Assembly: GCF_002294725.1 (NCBI RefSeq)
Contig: NZ_NSFT01000001.1
Span: 888,839 to 952,838, forward strand
Length of the DNA: 64,000 nt
Origin: Mesorhizobium sp. WSM4313
GTDB lineage: Bacteria; Pseudomonadota; Alphaproteobacteria; Rhizobiales; Rhizobiaceae
Reading direction: 5' to 3'
Shown here: piece after piece, positions 17,862 to 27,371 of the stretch
Position numbering within the stretch: the first letter of the stretch is position 1
Layout: every line of letters begins with the position of its first letter
The notes under the pieces: generated by a model
The model's input: only the letters and a program-made list of their open reading frames with translations
What the model was told of the DNA's origin: nothing
Databases searched by the model: none
Made by a program: the position numbers and the translations under genes

Positions 17862-19379
17862 TCAGAAGAAGCCGAGCTTCTTCGGGCTGTAGCTGACCAG
17901 CATGTTCTTCGTCTGCTGATAGTGGTCGAGCATCATCTTGTGCGTCTCGCGGCCGATGCCGGATTGCTTGTAGCCGCCGAAGGCGGCATGCGCCGGATAG
18001 GCGTGATAGCAGTTGGTCCAGACACGCCCGGCCTGGATGGCGCGGCCGAAGCGGTAGCAGCGGTTCGCCTCGCGGCTCCAGATGCCGGCGCCGAGGCCGT
18101 AGAGGGTGTCGTTGGCGATCGACAGCGCCTCGTCATCGTCCTTGAAGGTCGTCACGGACACGACGGGTCCAAAGATCTCCTCCTGGAAGATGCGCATCTT
18201 GTTGTTACCCTTGAACACGGTCGGCTTGACGTAGTAGCCGCCGGCGAGATCGCCCGGCAGATGGTTCTGCTCTCCACCGGTCAGAACTTCGGCGCCTTCC
18301 TGGCGGCCGATGTCGAAGTAGGACAGGATCTTTTCCAGCTGCTCGCTCGAGGCCTGCGCGCCGATCATGGTGGCGGGATCGAGCGGATCGCCCTGGACGA
18401 TCGCCTCGACACGCTTCAGCGCGCGCTCGATGAACTTGTCGTAGATCTTCTCATGCACCAGCGCGCGGCTGGGGCACGTGCAGACCTCGCCCTGGTTGAG
18501 CGCGAACATGACGAAGCCCTCGATCGCCTTGTCGAAGAAATCGTCGTCTTCGGCCGTCACATCCTGGAAGAAGATGTTGGGCGACTTGCCGCCAAGCTCG
18601 AGCGTCACCGGAATGAGGTTGTGGCTGGCATATTGCGAGATCAGGCGGCCCGTGGTCGTCTCGCCGGTGAAGGCGATCTTGGCGATGCGGTTCGACGAGG
18701 CGAGCGGCTTGCCGGCCTCAAGGCCGAAGCCGTTGACGATGTTGAGCACGCCTTCTGGCAAGAGGTCACCGATGAGGTCGGCCCACAGCATGATCGTGGC
18801 GGGTGTCTGCTCGGCGGGCTTCAGCACCACGCAATTGCCGGCGGCGAGCGCCGGCGCCAGCTTCCACACCGCCATCAGCAGCGGGAAGTTCCACGGAATG
18901 ATCTGGCCGACAACACCGAGCGGCTCATGGAAATGGTAGGCGACGGTGTCGTGGTCGATTTCGGAGATCGAGCCTTCCTGGCTGCGCAGCACGCCGGCGA
19001 AATAGCGGAAATGGTCGATGGCCAGAGGCAGGTCGGCGGCGGTCGTCTCGCGGATCGGCTTGCCATTGTCCCAGGTCTCGGCGAGCGCCAGCAGGTCGAG
19101 ATTGTCTTCCATGCGATCGGCGATGCGGTTGAGGATCAGCGCGCGAGCCGCGGGGCTGGTCTTGCCCCAGGCGTCCTTGGCCTTGTGGGCGGCATCAAGC
19201 GCGGCCTCGATGTCATTTGCGTCCGACCGGGCAATTTCGCAGAGCGGCCGGCCGGTGACCGGCGAGATGTTGTCGAAATATCTGCCGGAGAGCGGCGCCG
19301 CCCATTTGCCGCCGATAAAGTTGTCGTAGCGCTTGGCGAAAGGAACCTTGGCCGTACGCGAGAATTCCACCTTGTTCAT
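17862..19379 (-). CDS. NAD(P)-dependent aldehyde dehydrogenase (AldB/acetaldehyde dehydrogenase II type)
   Basis: A 505-residue enzyme that oxidises acetaldehyde or similar aldehydes to acids. Landmarks are [21 protein letters not shown] for the Rossmann NAD site, the catalytic base Glu261 in [14 protein letters not shown], and the nucleophile Cys300 in [11 protein letters not shown]. The GEVCTCPSR form is characteristic of the AldB/ExaC-like subgroup. The ATG at 19379 has GGGAGG five bases upstream, which decides it over an adjacent GTG. DUF779 follows and an AcoR-like regulator precedes it on the same strand. A perfect palindrome 104-125 bp upstream is a likely operator. Confidence 0.93.
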   Translation of the reverse strand: MNKVEFSRTAKVPFAKRYDNFIGGKWAAPLSGRYFDNISPVTGRPLCEIARSDANDIEAALDAAHKAKDAWGKTSPAARALILNRIADRMEDNLDLLALAETWDNGKPIRETTAADLPLAIDHFRYFAGVLRSQEGSISEIDHDTVAYHFHEPLGVVGQIIPWNFPLLMAVWKLAPALAAGNCVVLKPAEQTPATIMLWADLIGDLLPEGVLNIVNGFGLEAGKPLASSNRIAKIAFTGETTTGRLISQYASHNLIPVTLELGGKSPNIFFQDVTAEDDDFFDKAIEGFVMFALNQGEVCTCPSRALVHEKIYDKFIERALKRVEAIVQGDPLDPATMIGAQASSEQLEKILSYFDIGRQEGAEVLTGGEQNHLPGDLAGGYYVKPTVFKGNNKMRIFQEEIFGPVVSVTTFKDDDEALSIANDTLYGLGAGIWSREANRCYRFGRAIQAGRVWTNCYHAYPAHAAFGGYKQSGIGRETHKMMLDHYQQTKNMLVSYSPKKLGFF

Positions 19380-19482
19380 CACTGCCTCCCAATGAGCACG
19401 CCGCGGGATGCGGCGCTATGGGAGGAAGGGTTGCGGATCGGCACTGGCTTGTCAGCCCGGGGCTGGATGATCGTGGCGCCCG

Positions 19483-19504
19483 ACTGTCGCAGAACTGCGA
19501 CAGT
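19483..19504. promoter_or_regulatory. 22-bp perfect inverted repeat, candidate operator for the aldehyde dehydrogenase
   Basis: ACTGTCGCAG and CTGCGACAGT flank a two-base AA centre at 19493-19494: a perfect ten-base inverted repeat. It starts 11 bp after the regulator stop codon (19516) and lies about 104 bp upstream of the ALDH ATG. That is activator-type spacing. The TGTCGC/GCGACA arms look like a site for a dimeric Fis-type helix-turn-helix protein. Assignment to the adjacent regulator is inference. Confidence 0.6.
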
Positions 19505-19515
19505 CCGGTCTGCAA

Positions 19516-20529
19516 TCAATGCGGGCGGCGAATGTCGAAGCGGGCGAGCTTGCGATGCAGGGTGGCGCGGGAGATGCCGAGGTTCTGCGCGGCGGCCGAG
19601 ACGTTGCCGCCGGCGCGCGCCAGCGCCCGCTGAACCACACCGCGCTCGGCATCGTCCAAATCCTCAGCGGTCTTTGCGCAGTCGCCGAGAATATCGGTGG
19701 CAAGCAGTCCTCTGGCCAGCGCCTCCCGCGTTATGCCGAGACCAAGACGGGCAGAGCGCGTCGCGCCGATCACAAGATCATCCGAATCGACCGCTATCAG
19801 CGCACCGGCGCTGCGCTCGGTGACGGGTGCGAGCAAGATGCGGGCATCCGAAAACACCATGCGGAAATTTTCCGCTTCGATCCGGCGCGCGGCGTCGCCC
19901 ACGGCAACCGCGATGAGCTGCACAAAGCCCTCGGTCAGGTCCGACCGGCAGGACGAGACATCGAGCGCCGCCGCCAGATTGCCTTCATGATCATAGACCG
20001 GCGCCGTGGTGCAGCTCAGCAGCGTGTTGCGGGAGAAGAAATGCTGATCGCGGTGGATGGTCAGAGCGCGCTGGTCGGCGATGCAGGTGCCGATGCCGTT
20101 GGTGCCTTCGCTGTCCTCGCTCCAGACGGTGCCGGTCCACAGGCCCCATTCATCGAATGTCTCGTCGTCCGCGACGGCGCCCCGTCGCTCGACCGGGATG
20201 CCGTCGCGATCCGCCAGCATGACGCAGCAGCCGACGCCGCCCACGGCGAGGTAGAGCCGATTGAGGCTGGGTTCGGCCGCGCGGATCAGCCGCTCCATGC
20301 GCTGCCTCGTGAGCCCGAGCTCGCCTTCGGTCAGTCGCCGCGGCGCCGTGCGTGCTGCGGGATCCAGGCCGTGCAATTGGAGGGATCGCCGCCACGAGGC
20401 GACGACCGCCGAATGGGCTGCATCGCTCTTGGCGACCGAGGCCTGGACCTGGTCCGCGTGCACGGCTGGTTGCCGTCCGATCAACTTAATCCTCCCGGTG
20501 AGCGGAACCTCCTGCCGCTCCGCCATCAT
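19516..20529 (-). CDS. AcoR-like transcriptional regulator (GAF plus Fis-type HTH) without AAA+ domain
   Basis: A 337-residue protein related to the acetoin/alcohol activators AcoR and AcxR. The N-half (SDAAHSAVVASWRRSLQLHGLDP, then the sensor stretch GVGCCVMLADRDGIPVERRG and WSEDSEGTNGIGTCI) is the GAF-type sensor typical of AcoR. The C-terminus (ERGVVQRALARAGGNVSAAAQNLGISRATLHRKL) is a Fis-family helix-turn-helix. The sigma-54-contacting AAA+ module is missing: there is no Walker A, no GAFTGA, and length is about half of AcoR. It therefore probably acts with sigma-70. It lies directly upstream of the ALDH-DUF779 genes. Confidence 0.85.
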   Translation of the reverse strand: MMAERQEVPLTGRIKLIGRQPAVHADQVQASVAKSDAAHSAVVASWRRSLQLHGLDPAARTAPRRLTEGELGLTRQRMERLIRAAEPSLNRLYLAVGGVGCCVMLADRDGIPVERRGAVADDETFDEWGLWTGTVWSEDSEGTNGIGTCIADQRALTIHRDQHFFSRNTLLSCTTAPVYDHEGNLAAALDVSSCRSDLTEGFVQLIAVAVGDAARRIEAENFRMVFSDARILLAPVTERSAGALIAVDSDDLVIGATRSARLGLGITREALARGLLATDILGDCAKTAEDLDDAERGVVQRALARAGGNVSAAAQNLGISRATLHRKLARFDIRRPH

Positions 20530-20725
20530 GCTCGGTAGACTATTCCGCTACCAGTTGCGGGTCAGCTTTCGATAGAACGCCGGCCGGAACGCGTATTGAT
20601 CTTGCGCAATTCCCGACGAAAAACGCTACGCGTGTCCTGGAGCCGCGCTGGAATCCTAAAGGTCGCGGTTCGTCCGCGCCATTGGACGTTGGTTTAAGGC
20701 GGATCGAGGCGAGGTTCCGCCGTGG

Positions 20726-21586
20726 TCAGTTGGCGGCCGCCTTCGGCTTCGACGAGCCGATCATCTTCCAGTTCTTGTAGAAGACCGAATTGATACGCTC
20801 CACGCTGACGGAGACGATGGCGAGAAGGCCCGCGATCAGCCTCGGAAACGGAGACGGGCGGATGATGTCGACGAAGACGCAGTAGCGGCGGCCGTCATAT
20901 TCGTTGACCGAGCGGTGGAACAGCGTGTCGTCGAAGATAAACAGGGGATTGTCATACCAGTAGTTCTTCTTGCTGCCGCACTGGACGAAGATCTCGGCCT
21001 TCACCGGTATCAGATTGTAGAGGATGCGCAGGCTGAGCCTGAGCGGACCGAAATGCCAGGACGTCGATTCGCGCTTGCTGAAAACGGATACCGCGATCGT
21101 CTTGATGTATTTGTAGTCCTTGTTGAATTCGGGGACGTTGTCGATCTTGTGCTTGCCGTACCACTGGTAGACATACATGCCGCGGCGGCCGGCGCCGAAA
21201 TTGGCATCGATATCGGCGATGATCTCGTCCTTGCGCGCCTTGAAGACGCCCAGCACCTCGTTGATCTCGCGCTGATAATCCTCGGGGAACTGCTCGGGCT
21301 TCCAGACGCCGGGGTTGCGGTAGCTGAGAAGGTCGACGATCAGATTGAACGGCGACAACAGCCAGGTGAACAGGCCGTTGCCGAGGAAGTAGCGCTCGAA
21401 CAGGTTCTGGTTCTTCTGGTCGTTGCGCATGACATCGATCAGGCCGCAAACGACCCAGATGGTGGTCAGGATTGGGATGAAGTAGAAGGCGAGCGCGAGA
21501 ACTACGACGGCGATGGCGGCCTTGCGGAGCGTCTTGACGGTTTGCTTTGTCATTGTCATTCGCGCGGGAGCGCGATCCTGTTCCAT
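20726..21586 (-). CDS. Aspartyl/asparaginyl beta-hydroxylase-family protein (LpxO-like)
   Basis: A 286-residue membrane-associated Fe(II)/2-oxoglutarate dioxygenase candidate. A hydrophobic segment near the N-terminus (IAVVVLALAFYFIPILTTIWVVCG) anchors it. The dioxygenase core ends with FIFDDTLFHRSVNEYDGRRYCVFVDIIRP, where His and Arg are the expected metal and 2-oxoglutarate ligands. A second hydrophobic stretch lies at the C-terminus. LpxO hydroxylates the secondary acyl chain of lipid A at the inner membrane, and length and topology fit. ATGs at 21559 and 21553 are alternative starts; neither has a clear ribosome site. An inverted repeat TGTGGT-CC-ACCACA lies at 21665-21678 upstream. Confidence 0.75.
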   Translation of the reverse strand: MEQDRAPARMTMTKQTVKTLRKAAIAVVVLALAFYFIPILTTIWVVCGLIDVMRNDQKNQNLFERYFLGNGLFTWLLSPFNLIVDLLSYRNPGVWKPEQFPEDYQREINEVLGVFKARKDEIIADIDANFGAGRRGMYVYQWYGKHKIDNVPEFNKDYKYIKTIAVSVFSKRESTSWHFGPLRLSLRILYNLIPVKAEIFVQCGSKKNYWYDNPLFIFDDTLFHRSVNEYDGRRYCVFVDIIRPSPFPRLIAGLLAIVSVSVERINSVFYKNWKMIGSSKPKAAAN

Positions 21587-21722
21587 GGGACAACATCACG
21601 GCGACCCCCGCCAGCCGTGCGTCTTGATAGGATTTTTTGTTTCCCGGCACAATGCCGCAGCAGGTGTGGTCCACCACAACGCGGCTTCGCGTCGAAGCGG
21701 GCCGACCGCCGGGCCGCGCAAC

Positions 21723-23033
21723 TCAGCTGTTCCGTTCGCTGCGCAGCTTCGCCCAGTATTCCAGCCGCTTGCGGATATCGCGCTCGAAACCGCGTTCCGG
21801 CGGATCGTAGAAAGTGCGCCGGCCCATCTTCTCCGGAAAATAGTCCTGGCCTGAAAACGCCTCCGGCTCGTCATGGTCGTAGCGATAGCCGGCGCCGTAA
21901 TCCTCCTGCTTCATCAGCTTGGTCGGCGCGTTGAGGATATGCTTGGGCGGCAGCAGCGAGCCGAACTCCTTGGCTGCCGCGGTCGCGGCCTTGAAGGCAG
22001 TGTAGACCGCGTTCGATTTCGGCGCCGTGGCGAGATAAACGGCGGCCTGGGCGAAGGCGAGCTCGCCCTCGGGCGAGCCAAGATAGTCATAGGCGTCCTT
22101 GGCCGCATTGGCGACGACAAGCGCCTGAGGATCGGCGAGCCCGATATCCTCTATCGCCATGCGCACCAGCCGGCGGCCAAGATAGAGCGGATCCTCGCCG
22201 GCATCGAACATGCGGGCAAGATAGTAGAGCGCCGCATCCGGATCGGAGCCGCGCACCGATTTATGCAACGCCGAGATCAGATTGTAATGGCCGTCCTGGC
22301 CCTTGTCGTAGATCGGCGCTCGGCGCTGGATGACGCGTTGCAGGCCTTCCGGGCCGAACACCTCGCCTTTCTTGGCGGCGCGCCAGACTTCCTCGGCCAG
22401 CGTCAGCGAGGCGCGGCCGTCGCCATCCGCCATGCGGATCAGCATCGCGCGCGCCTCTTCGTCGAGTGGCAGCGCCCTGCCCTCGGTCTCTTCCGCCCGG
22501 GCCAGAAGCTTGGCGATGCTGTCCTCGCCCAGCGAGCGGAACACCAGCACACGCGCGCGCGACAGAAGCGCTGCATTGAGCTCAAAGGACGGGTTCTCCG
22601 TCGTGGCGCCGACCAGCACCACCGTGCCGTCTTCCATCACCGGCAAAAAACCGTCCTGCTGGGCGCGGTTGAAGCGATGGATCTCGTCGACGAAGAGCAG
22701 CGTCTGGCGGCCGTTGGCGCGCCTGAGCTTCGCCGCCTCGAACACTTTCTTGAGGTCCGCGACACCGGAAAACACGGCCGAGATCTGCTCGAAGGCAAGG
22801 TTGGTCTCACCGGCGAGCAGCCGCGCCACTGTCGTCTTGCCGGTGCCGGGGGGACCCCAGAAGATCATCGAGCCGAGTGAGCCCGAATCGATCAGCCTGG
22901 TCAGCGCGCCGTCAGGTCCGGTCAGATGCTCTTGCCCGATGACCTCGCCGAGGTTTTTTGGGCGCAACCGATCGGCCAGCGGCCGCCCGGGCGGCGCCTT
23001 TTCCGGCTCATCGGAACTGAACAGATCTGCCAT
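21723..23033 (-). CDS. rarA: Replication-associated recombination protein A (AAA+ ATPase)
   Basis: A 436-residue clamp-loader-like ATPase (RarA/MgsA/WRNIP1 family) that acts at stalled replication forks and single-strand gaps. Walker A is GPPGTGKT at residues 60-67; Walker B is LLFVDEIHRFNR; sensor 1 is VLVGATTENPSFELN. The C-terminal tetramerisation region contains GSDPDAALYYLARMFDAGEDP and RRLVRMAIEDIGLADP, both diagnostic. It lies 130 bp downstream of degP on the same strand, with a palindromic repeat in the spacer. Confidence 0.96.
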   Translation of the reverse strand: MADLFSSDEPEKAPPGRPLADRLRPKNLGEVIGQEHLTGPDGALTRLIDSGSLGSMIFWGPPGTGKTTVARLLAGETNLAFEQISAVFSGVADLKKVFEAAKLRRANGRQTLLFVDEIHRFNRAQQDGFLPVMEDGTVVLVGATTENPSFELNAALLSRARVLVFRSLGEDSIAKLLARAEETEGRALPLDEEARAMLIRMADGDGRASLTLAEEVWRAAKKGEVFGPEGLQRVIQRRAPIYDKGQDGHYNLISALHKSVRGSDPDAALYYLARMFDAGEDPLYLGRRLVRMAIEDIGLADPQALVVANAAKDAYDYLGSPEGELAFAQAAVYLATAPKSNAVYTAFKAATAAAKEFGSLLPPKHILNAPTKLMKQEDYGAGYRYDHDEPEAFSGQDYFPEKMGRRTFYDPPERGFERDIRKRLEYWAKLRSERNS

Positions 23034-23071
23034 GCAAGTCTTTTGGTTGAAACGCGATTCCGCTCTTTTGC

Positions 23072-23148
23072 GAGCACCATCTTATCCGAACGCCGGTTCT
23101 CACTTTTTGCTACGCCGGCCTTCGGTTCGGGATCATGATCATGCTCTA
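23072..23148. repeat. Rhizobial palindromic intergenic element, copy 1 (degP-rarA spacer)
   Basis: Ends GAGCACCATCTT and ATGATCATGCTC, with an internal CCGAAC...CTCACTTTTTGC...GGTTCGGG core. Read on the minus strand it matches the copy at 60890-60959, including the CAAAAAGTG core. It fills most of the 130-bp spacer between degP and rarA. Confidence 0.75.
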
Positions 23149-23163
23149 AATGGGCAGATCGCC

Positions 23164-24651
23164 TCAATAACGCAACACCTGGCGCAGTATCTGCCCGCCG
23201 CGCTCGACGGTAAAGCGCCACCAGCGCGTGTCCTGCTGGGCAACCTGCGCCAGTGTCGCCGCGGTCTCGATGGTGGTGCCGTTCACCTCGCGCACGATAT
23301 CGCCCGGCTGGAAACCGAAATCGGCGGCCGGCGAATCGCGGCTGATATCGATGACGGTGACGCCCTTGAGATCGGTGCGCAGGCCAAGCCGCTGGGCAAG
23401 CCTGGGCGACAGTTCCGCCACCTTGGCGCCGGAAAAGGGACTGCGGCCACGCAAGGTGACCTCGCTGGGCTTGGCGCCTTCCGGCGCGCGCTCCAGCGGA
23501 ATCTCCAACGTCGCCTGCTGCCCCTTGCTCAGCACGGCGAAGGTCGCCTTGGTGCCGATCGACAGCGTCGCCATGCGGTAGTCGAGCGCCTCGATGCTTT
23601 CGACCGGCGTGTTGTTGAGCGACAGGATGACGTCGCCAGGCTTCAGGCCGGCCTTGCCGGCAGGCCCGGTGGCGTCCACGGACGACACCAATGCGCCGGT
23701 GGGTTTCTCCATGCCGAGCGACTCTGCGATCTGCGGCGTCACCAGTTCGAATTCCGCTCCGATATAGGGACGCTCGAAGAAATCGAGCCCGGCCTTGGCG
23801 GCGTCGGCGAAGGCGCGCACCATGTTCGAAGGAATGGCGAAGCCGATGCCGATCGAACCGCCGCTGCGGCTGTAGATGGCCGTGTTGATGCCGACCAGCT
23901 GGCCGCCCATGTTGATCAGCGCGCCGCCGGAGTTTCCGGGATTGATGGCGGCATCGGTCTGGATGAAATAGCCCGAATCCGAAACGCCGATATGGCTGCG
24001 GGCGAGCGCCGAGACAATGCCGCTGGTGGTGGTCTGGCCGACACCGAACGGATTGCCGATGGCGAGCACAAGGTCGCCGACCTCAAGCGCGTCGGAATCG
24101 CCGATGGCGATCACCGGAAACGGCTTGTCGGCCGAGATCTTGAGCACCGCGAGATCGAGCGTCTCGTCCTTGAGCATGACCTTTGAGGTGAACTCGCGTC
24201 CGTCGGCGGTTGCGACCTTCACCTCGTCGGCGTCCTTGATGACGTGGAAGTTGGTGACGATCACGCCGCTCGGATCGACCAGCACGCCGGAGCCCAGCGA
24301 GGACTGGGCGCGCGGCTGGGCACGGCCGAAGAACTCCTCGAAGAAGGGATCGCCTTCGAAGGGCGACGTCACCTTTGCGGTCTGCGAGGCATAGACATTG
24401 ACGACGGCCGGCGCCGTCTGCTTGACCAGCGGCGCGAAGGAGAGCTGCACCTCCTCGCGGCCGAACGGCACGCGCTTGTCGGGGCCGGACGTGCCGTTCT
24501 CGCCTTCGACGCCATGCAACAGATCGGTCAGCACGTCGGAGAGGCCCGGGTCGGCCGGCTTGGCGGCGTCCTCGGCAAAAGCCTGTCTTGCGGCCGGTGC
24601 CGCGGCAAAGACCGCCAGCGCGGCAACAAGAAACAGTCGTTTGAGGTGCAT
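23164..24651 (-). CDS. degP: Periplasmic serine protease/chaperone of the HtrA/DegP (Do) family
   Basis: A 495-residue exported protease. The start at 24651 has GGAGGG eight bases upstream and begins a signal peptide (MHLKRLFLVAALAVFAAAPAARQAFA). The trypsin-like domain has a full triad: His136 in VTNFHVI, Asp166 in ETLDLAVL, Ser241 in INPGNSGGALIN. Two PDZ domains follow; the first contains GLKPGDVILSLNNTPV and the second DFGFQPGDIVREVNGTTI. It degrades or refolds misfolded envelope proteins. It lies downstream of rplQ beyond a terminator, so it should have its own promoter within 24652-24795. Confidence 0.93.
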   Translation of the reverse strand: MHLKRLFLVAALAVFAAAPAARQAFAEDAAKPADPGLSDVLTDLLHGVEGENGTSGPDKRVPFGREEVQLSFAPLVKQTAPAVVNVYASQTAKVTSPFEGDPFFEEFFGRAQPRAQSSLGSGVLVDPSGVIVTNFHVIKDADEVKVATADGREFTSKVMLKDETLDLAVLKISADKPFPVIAIGDSDALEVGDLVLAIGNPFGVGQTTTSGIVSALARSHIGVSDSGYFIQTDAAINPGNSGGALINMGGQLVGINTAIYSRSGGSIGIGFAIPSNMVRAFADAAKAGLDFFERPYIGAEFELVTPQIAESLGMEKPTGALVSSVDATGPAGKAGLKPGDVILSLNNTPVESIEALDYRMATLSIGTKATFAVLSKGQQATLEIPLERAPEGAKPSEVTLRGRSPFSGAKVAELSPRLAQRLGLRTDLKGVTVIDISRDSPAADFGFQPGDIVREVNGTTIETAATLAQVAQQDTRWWRFTVERGGQILRQVLRY

Positions 24652-24795
24652 TCTCGAATCCCTCCAGATAGGGCGCCATTGTCTCGACGAATGTGCAGAA
24701 TGAAAGGCTAATGCACACAAATGCGACACTTGTCGCGCAAAAGCTTGAGCCTGGGCGTGAAATTCCGCTCACCCGCTCAAACCTGCTCCAAATGC

Positions 24796-24815
24796 AAAAG
24801 GGGCCCGTGGGCCCC
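24796..24815 (-). terminator. Terminator at the end of the alpha operon (after rplQ)
   Basis: On the minus strand GGGGCC-CACG-GGCCCC is followed by TTTTGCATTTGG: a six-base all-GC stem with a tetraloop and T-run, about 26 bp beyond the rplQ stop. It ends the long ribosomal transcript before degP. Confidence 0.8.
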
Positions 24816-24841
24816 TCGAAGTCATTGACGAAACAGCGGCC

Positions 24842-25273
24842 TCAGGCGGCCGCGGCTTCCTCGTTGGCGCTCTCAGCCTCGATGCGGGCGCGGTCGGCGG
24901 CGCCCTTGGCCGAGGTATCGCGATCGACGAATTCGATCACCGCCATCGCGGCGTTGTCGCCCTTGCGGAAGCCCGCCTTCATGATGCGCAGATAGCCGCC
25001 ATTGCGGGTGGCGTAGCGCGGGGCGATGGTCTCGAACAGACGCTTGACGACGCCTTCATTGCCGATCTGCGCGATCACCTGGCGGCGGGCGTGCAGGTCG
25101 CCGCGCTTGCCGAGCGTCACGAGCTTCTCGACGATCGGACGCAGGTCCTTCGCCTTCGGCAAGGTGGTGACGATCTGCTCGTGCTCGATCAGCGACACGG
25201 CGAGATTGGCGAACATCGACTTGCGGTGGCTGATGCTGCGGGCGAAACGACGGCCTTTGAAACCGTGGCGCAT
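24842..25273 (-). CDS. rplQ: 50S ribosomal protein L17
   Basis: A 143-residue L17, last gene of the alpha operon. The N-terminus [20 protein letters not shown] and the following [24 protein letters not shown] are diagnostic. L17 sits near the peptide exit tunnel of the large subunit. The C-terminal tail is an Ala/Glu-rich extension beyond the bacterial core, common in alphaproteobacteria. It follows rpoA by 104 bp and ends at a strong terminator. Confidence 0.97.
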   Translation of the reverse strand: MRHGFKGRRFARSISHRKSMFANLAVSLIEHEQIVTTLPKAKDLRPIVEKLVTLGKRGDLHARRQVIAQIGNEGVVKRLFETIAPRYATRNGGYLRIMKAGFRKGDNAAMAVIEFVDRDTSAKGAADRARIEAESANEEAAAA

Positions 25274-25377
25274 GGCTCTTTTCCTTCTTCAGTTGTTCAA
25301 GAGGCCACGGCCTCTGATGGTTTTCCGCATGACCGTCGGATCGAGCGACTCTCGCCGCCGATCCTTGGAATTCATGC

Positions 25378-26388
25378 TCAATATTGGTCTTCGTAACGCT
25401 TGGCGAGGTCTTCGATGTTTTCCGGCGGCCAGTCCGGCACTTCCATGCCGAGATGGAGGCCCATGGCCGCCAGCACTTCCTTGATCTCGTTCAGCGACTT
25501 GCGGCCGAAGTTCGGGGTGCGCAGCATCTCGGCTTCGGTCTTCTGGATCAGGTCGCCGATGTAGACGATGTTGTCGTTCTTCAGGCAGTTGGCCGAACGC
25601 ACCGAAAGCTCGAGCTCGTCGACCTTCTTGAGCAGCGCCGGGTTGAAGGCGAGCTCGGTGACGGCCTCGGTGGCGACTTCCTTCTGCGGCTCGTCGAAGT
25701 TGACGAACAGGCCAAGCTGGTCCTGCAGGATGCGGGCAGCGAAAGCGACCGCGTCCTCGCCCGAGATCGAGCCGTTGGTCTCGATCGTCATGGTCAGCTT
25801 GTCATAGTCGAGAACCTGGCCCTCGCGGGTATTCTCGACCTTGTAGGAGACCTTCTTGACCGGCGAATAGAGGCTGTCGACCGGGATCAGCCCGATCGGC
25901 GCGTCCTCGGCGCGGTTGCGCTCGGCCGGCACATAGCCCTTGCCGGTGTCGACGGTGAACTCCATGCGGATCTCGGCACCCTCGTCCAGCGTGCAGATCA
26001 CGTGGTCGGGGTTGAGGATCTCGACGTCGCCGACCGTCTGGATGTCGCCGGCGAGCACGGCGCCCGGGCCCTGCTTGCGCACGACCATGCGCTTGGGGCC
26101 ATCGCCTTCCATGCGGATGGCGATTTCCTTGATGTTGAGCACGATGTCGGTCACGTCCTCGCGCACGCCGGCGATGGACGAGAATTCATGCAGTACGCCG
26201 TCGATCTGCACGGCGGTCACAGCCGCGCCGCGCAGCGAAGACAGAAGCACGCGCCGCAGCGCGTTGCCCAGCGTCAGGCCAAAGCCGCGTTCGAGCGGCT
26301 CGGCCACCAGCGTGGTCAGCGTCTTCTTCTTCGACGAGAACTCGATCTTGTTCGGCTTGATCAGTTCCTGCCAGTTTTTCTGGATCAT
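25378..26388 (-). CDS. rpoA: DNA-directed RNA polymerase alpha subunit
   Basis: A 336-residue subunit that dimerises to start RNA polymerase assembly and contacts activators. The start [17 protein letters not shown] at 26388 replaces a longer in-frame reading. The N-terminal domain shows [25 protein letters not shown]. The alpha-CTD carries [47 protein letters not shown], the UP-element and activator-binding helices. The order rpsM-rpsK-rpoA-rplQ lacks rpsD, as usual in alphaproteobacteria. Confidence 0.98.
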   Translation of the reverse strand: MIQKNWQELIKPNKIEFSSKKKTLTTLVAEPLERGFGLTLGNALRRVLLSSLRGAAVTAVQIDGVLHEFSSIAGVREDVTDIVLNIKEIAIRMEGDGPKRMVVRKQGPGAVLAGDIQTVGDVEILNPDHVICTLDEGAEIRMEFTVDTGKGYVPAERNRAEDAPIGLIPVDSLYSPVKKVSYKVENTREGQVLDYDKLTMTIETNGSISGEDAVAFAARILQDQLGLFVNFDEPQKEVATEAVTELAFNPALLKKVDELELSVRSANCLKNDNIVYIGDLIQKTEAEMLRTPNFGRKSLNEIKEVLAAMGLHLGMEVPDWPPENIEDLAKRYEDQY

Positions 26389-26485
26389 AAAAGTCTTCCT
26401 TCCTTTGCCCCGCCACCATCCAATCGTGGCGGGCGACACGGAAAACCGCGGAGGAACGCCTTGGCGTTCGCGCGGCGTTTAAAAA

Positions 26486-26875
26486 TCAGACGCGGCGCTT
26501 CTTGCGCGGGCGGCAGCCATTGTGCGGGATCGGCGTCACGTCACGGATCGAGGTGATGGTGAAGCCCGCCGCCTGCAGCGCGCGGAGCGCCGATTCACGA
26601 CCGGAGCCGGGTCCGCAGACCTCGACCTCGAGCATGCGCATGCCGTGTTCCTGCGCCTTCTTGGCGACGTCCTCGGCAGCCATCTGGGCTGCGAACGGGG
26701 TCGACTTGCGCGAACCCTTGAAACCCTGGGCACCGGCCGACGACCAGGCGATCGAATTGCCCTGCGCGTCGGTGATGGTGATCATGGTGTTGTTGAAGGT
26801 CGAATTGACGTGGGCAACGCCCGACGAAATGTTCTTGCGTTCGCGACGGCGAACACGAGCGGCTTCCTTGGCCAT
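26486..26875 (-). CDS. rpsK: 30S ribosomal protein S11
   Basis: A 129-residue S11, part of the platform that contacts E-site mRNA upstream of the start codon. [26 protein letters not shown] and [20 protein letters not shown] are the hallmark segments. It follows rpsM with a 127-bp spacer that contains an unusual heptamer-built hairpin, and precedes rpoA. Confidence 0.98.
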   Translation of the reverse strand: MAKEAARVRRRERKNISSGVAHVNSTFNNTMITITDAQGNSIAWSSAGAQGFKGSRKSTPFAAQMAAEDVAKKAQEHGMRMLEVEVCGPGSGRESALRALQAAGFTITSIRDVTPIPHNGCRPRKKRRV

Positions 26876-26934
26876 GGTATTCCTTTCAGTTGATCTCTAC
26901 ACCGCCGTAATGCCAGCGGCTCCACCTTGGAAAA

Positions 26935-27000
26935 GCGAGTAGTGAGTAGGGAATAGCGAATAGGGTCCCCTAGTCGCTAACCGCTACTCGCTATTCGCTC
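26935..27000. repeat. Heptamer-based imperfect hairpin between rpsM and rpsK
   Basis: About 66 bp made of iterated seven-base units (GCGAGTA, GTGAGTA, GGGAATA, GCGAATA and their complements). Left arm 26935-26965 and right arm from about 26970 to 27000 pair at roughly 25 of 31 positions around a short TCCC centre. The right arm ends two bases before the rpsM stop codon. No T-run follows, so it is not a standard terminator. Confidence 0.7.
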
Positions 27001-27002
27001 AA

Positions 27003-27371
27003 TTACTTCTTCTTGCCGGCGATCGCCTTGGCCGGGCCCTTGCGGGTGCGGGCGTTGGTATGCGTGCGCTGGCCGCGGACCGGCAGCGAGCGACGGTGAC
27101 GCAGGCCGCGGTAGCAGCCAAGATCCATGAGCCGCTTGATGTTCATCGAGACTTCGCGGCGCAGGTCGCCTTCGACCTGGTAGTCGCGGTCGATCGTCTC
27201 GCGGATCTGCAGCACTTCCGCGTCGGTCAGCTGGTTGACGCGGCGGTCCGCCGGGATGCCGACCTTGTCGACGATCTCCTGGGCAAACTTCTTGCCGATG
27301 CCGTGAATGTACTGAAGCGCGATGACGACGCGCTTGTTGGTCGGAATGTTGACGCCGGCTATACGAGCCAT
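27003..27371 (-). CDS. rpsM: 30S ribosomal protein S13
   Basis: A 122-residue S13 from the head of the small subunit, contacting P-site tRNA and the L5 bridge. The start [26 protein letters not shown] at 27371 matches the family. The C-terminal [25 protein letters not shown] is diagnostic. It is first in the alpha group. It follows adk by 232 bp; that spacer holds a 7-bp hairpin (27478-27484 with 27489-27495) and probably a promoter. Confidence 0.98.
   Translation of the reverse strand: MARIAGVNIPTNKRVVIALQYIHGIGKKFAQEIVDKVGIPADRRVNQLTDAEVLQIRETIDRDYQVEGDLRREVSMNIKRLMDLGCYRGLRHRRSLPVRGQRTHTNARTRKGPAKAIAGKKK

Noticed and set aside
21684..21698. GCTTCG-CGT-CGAAGC hairpin after rarA as a terminator
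   Set aside because: The stem is only six bases and no T-run follows on the minus strand.
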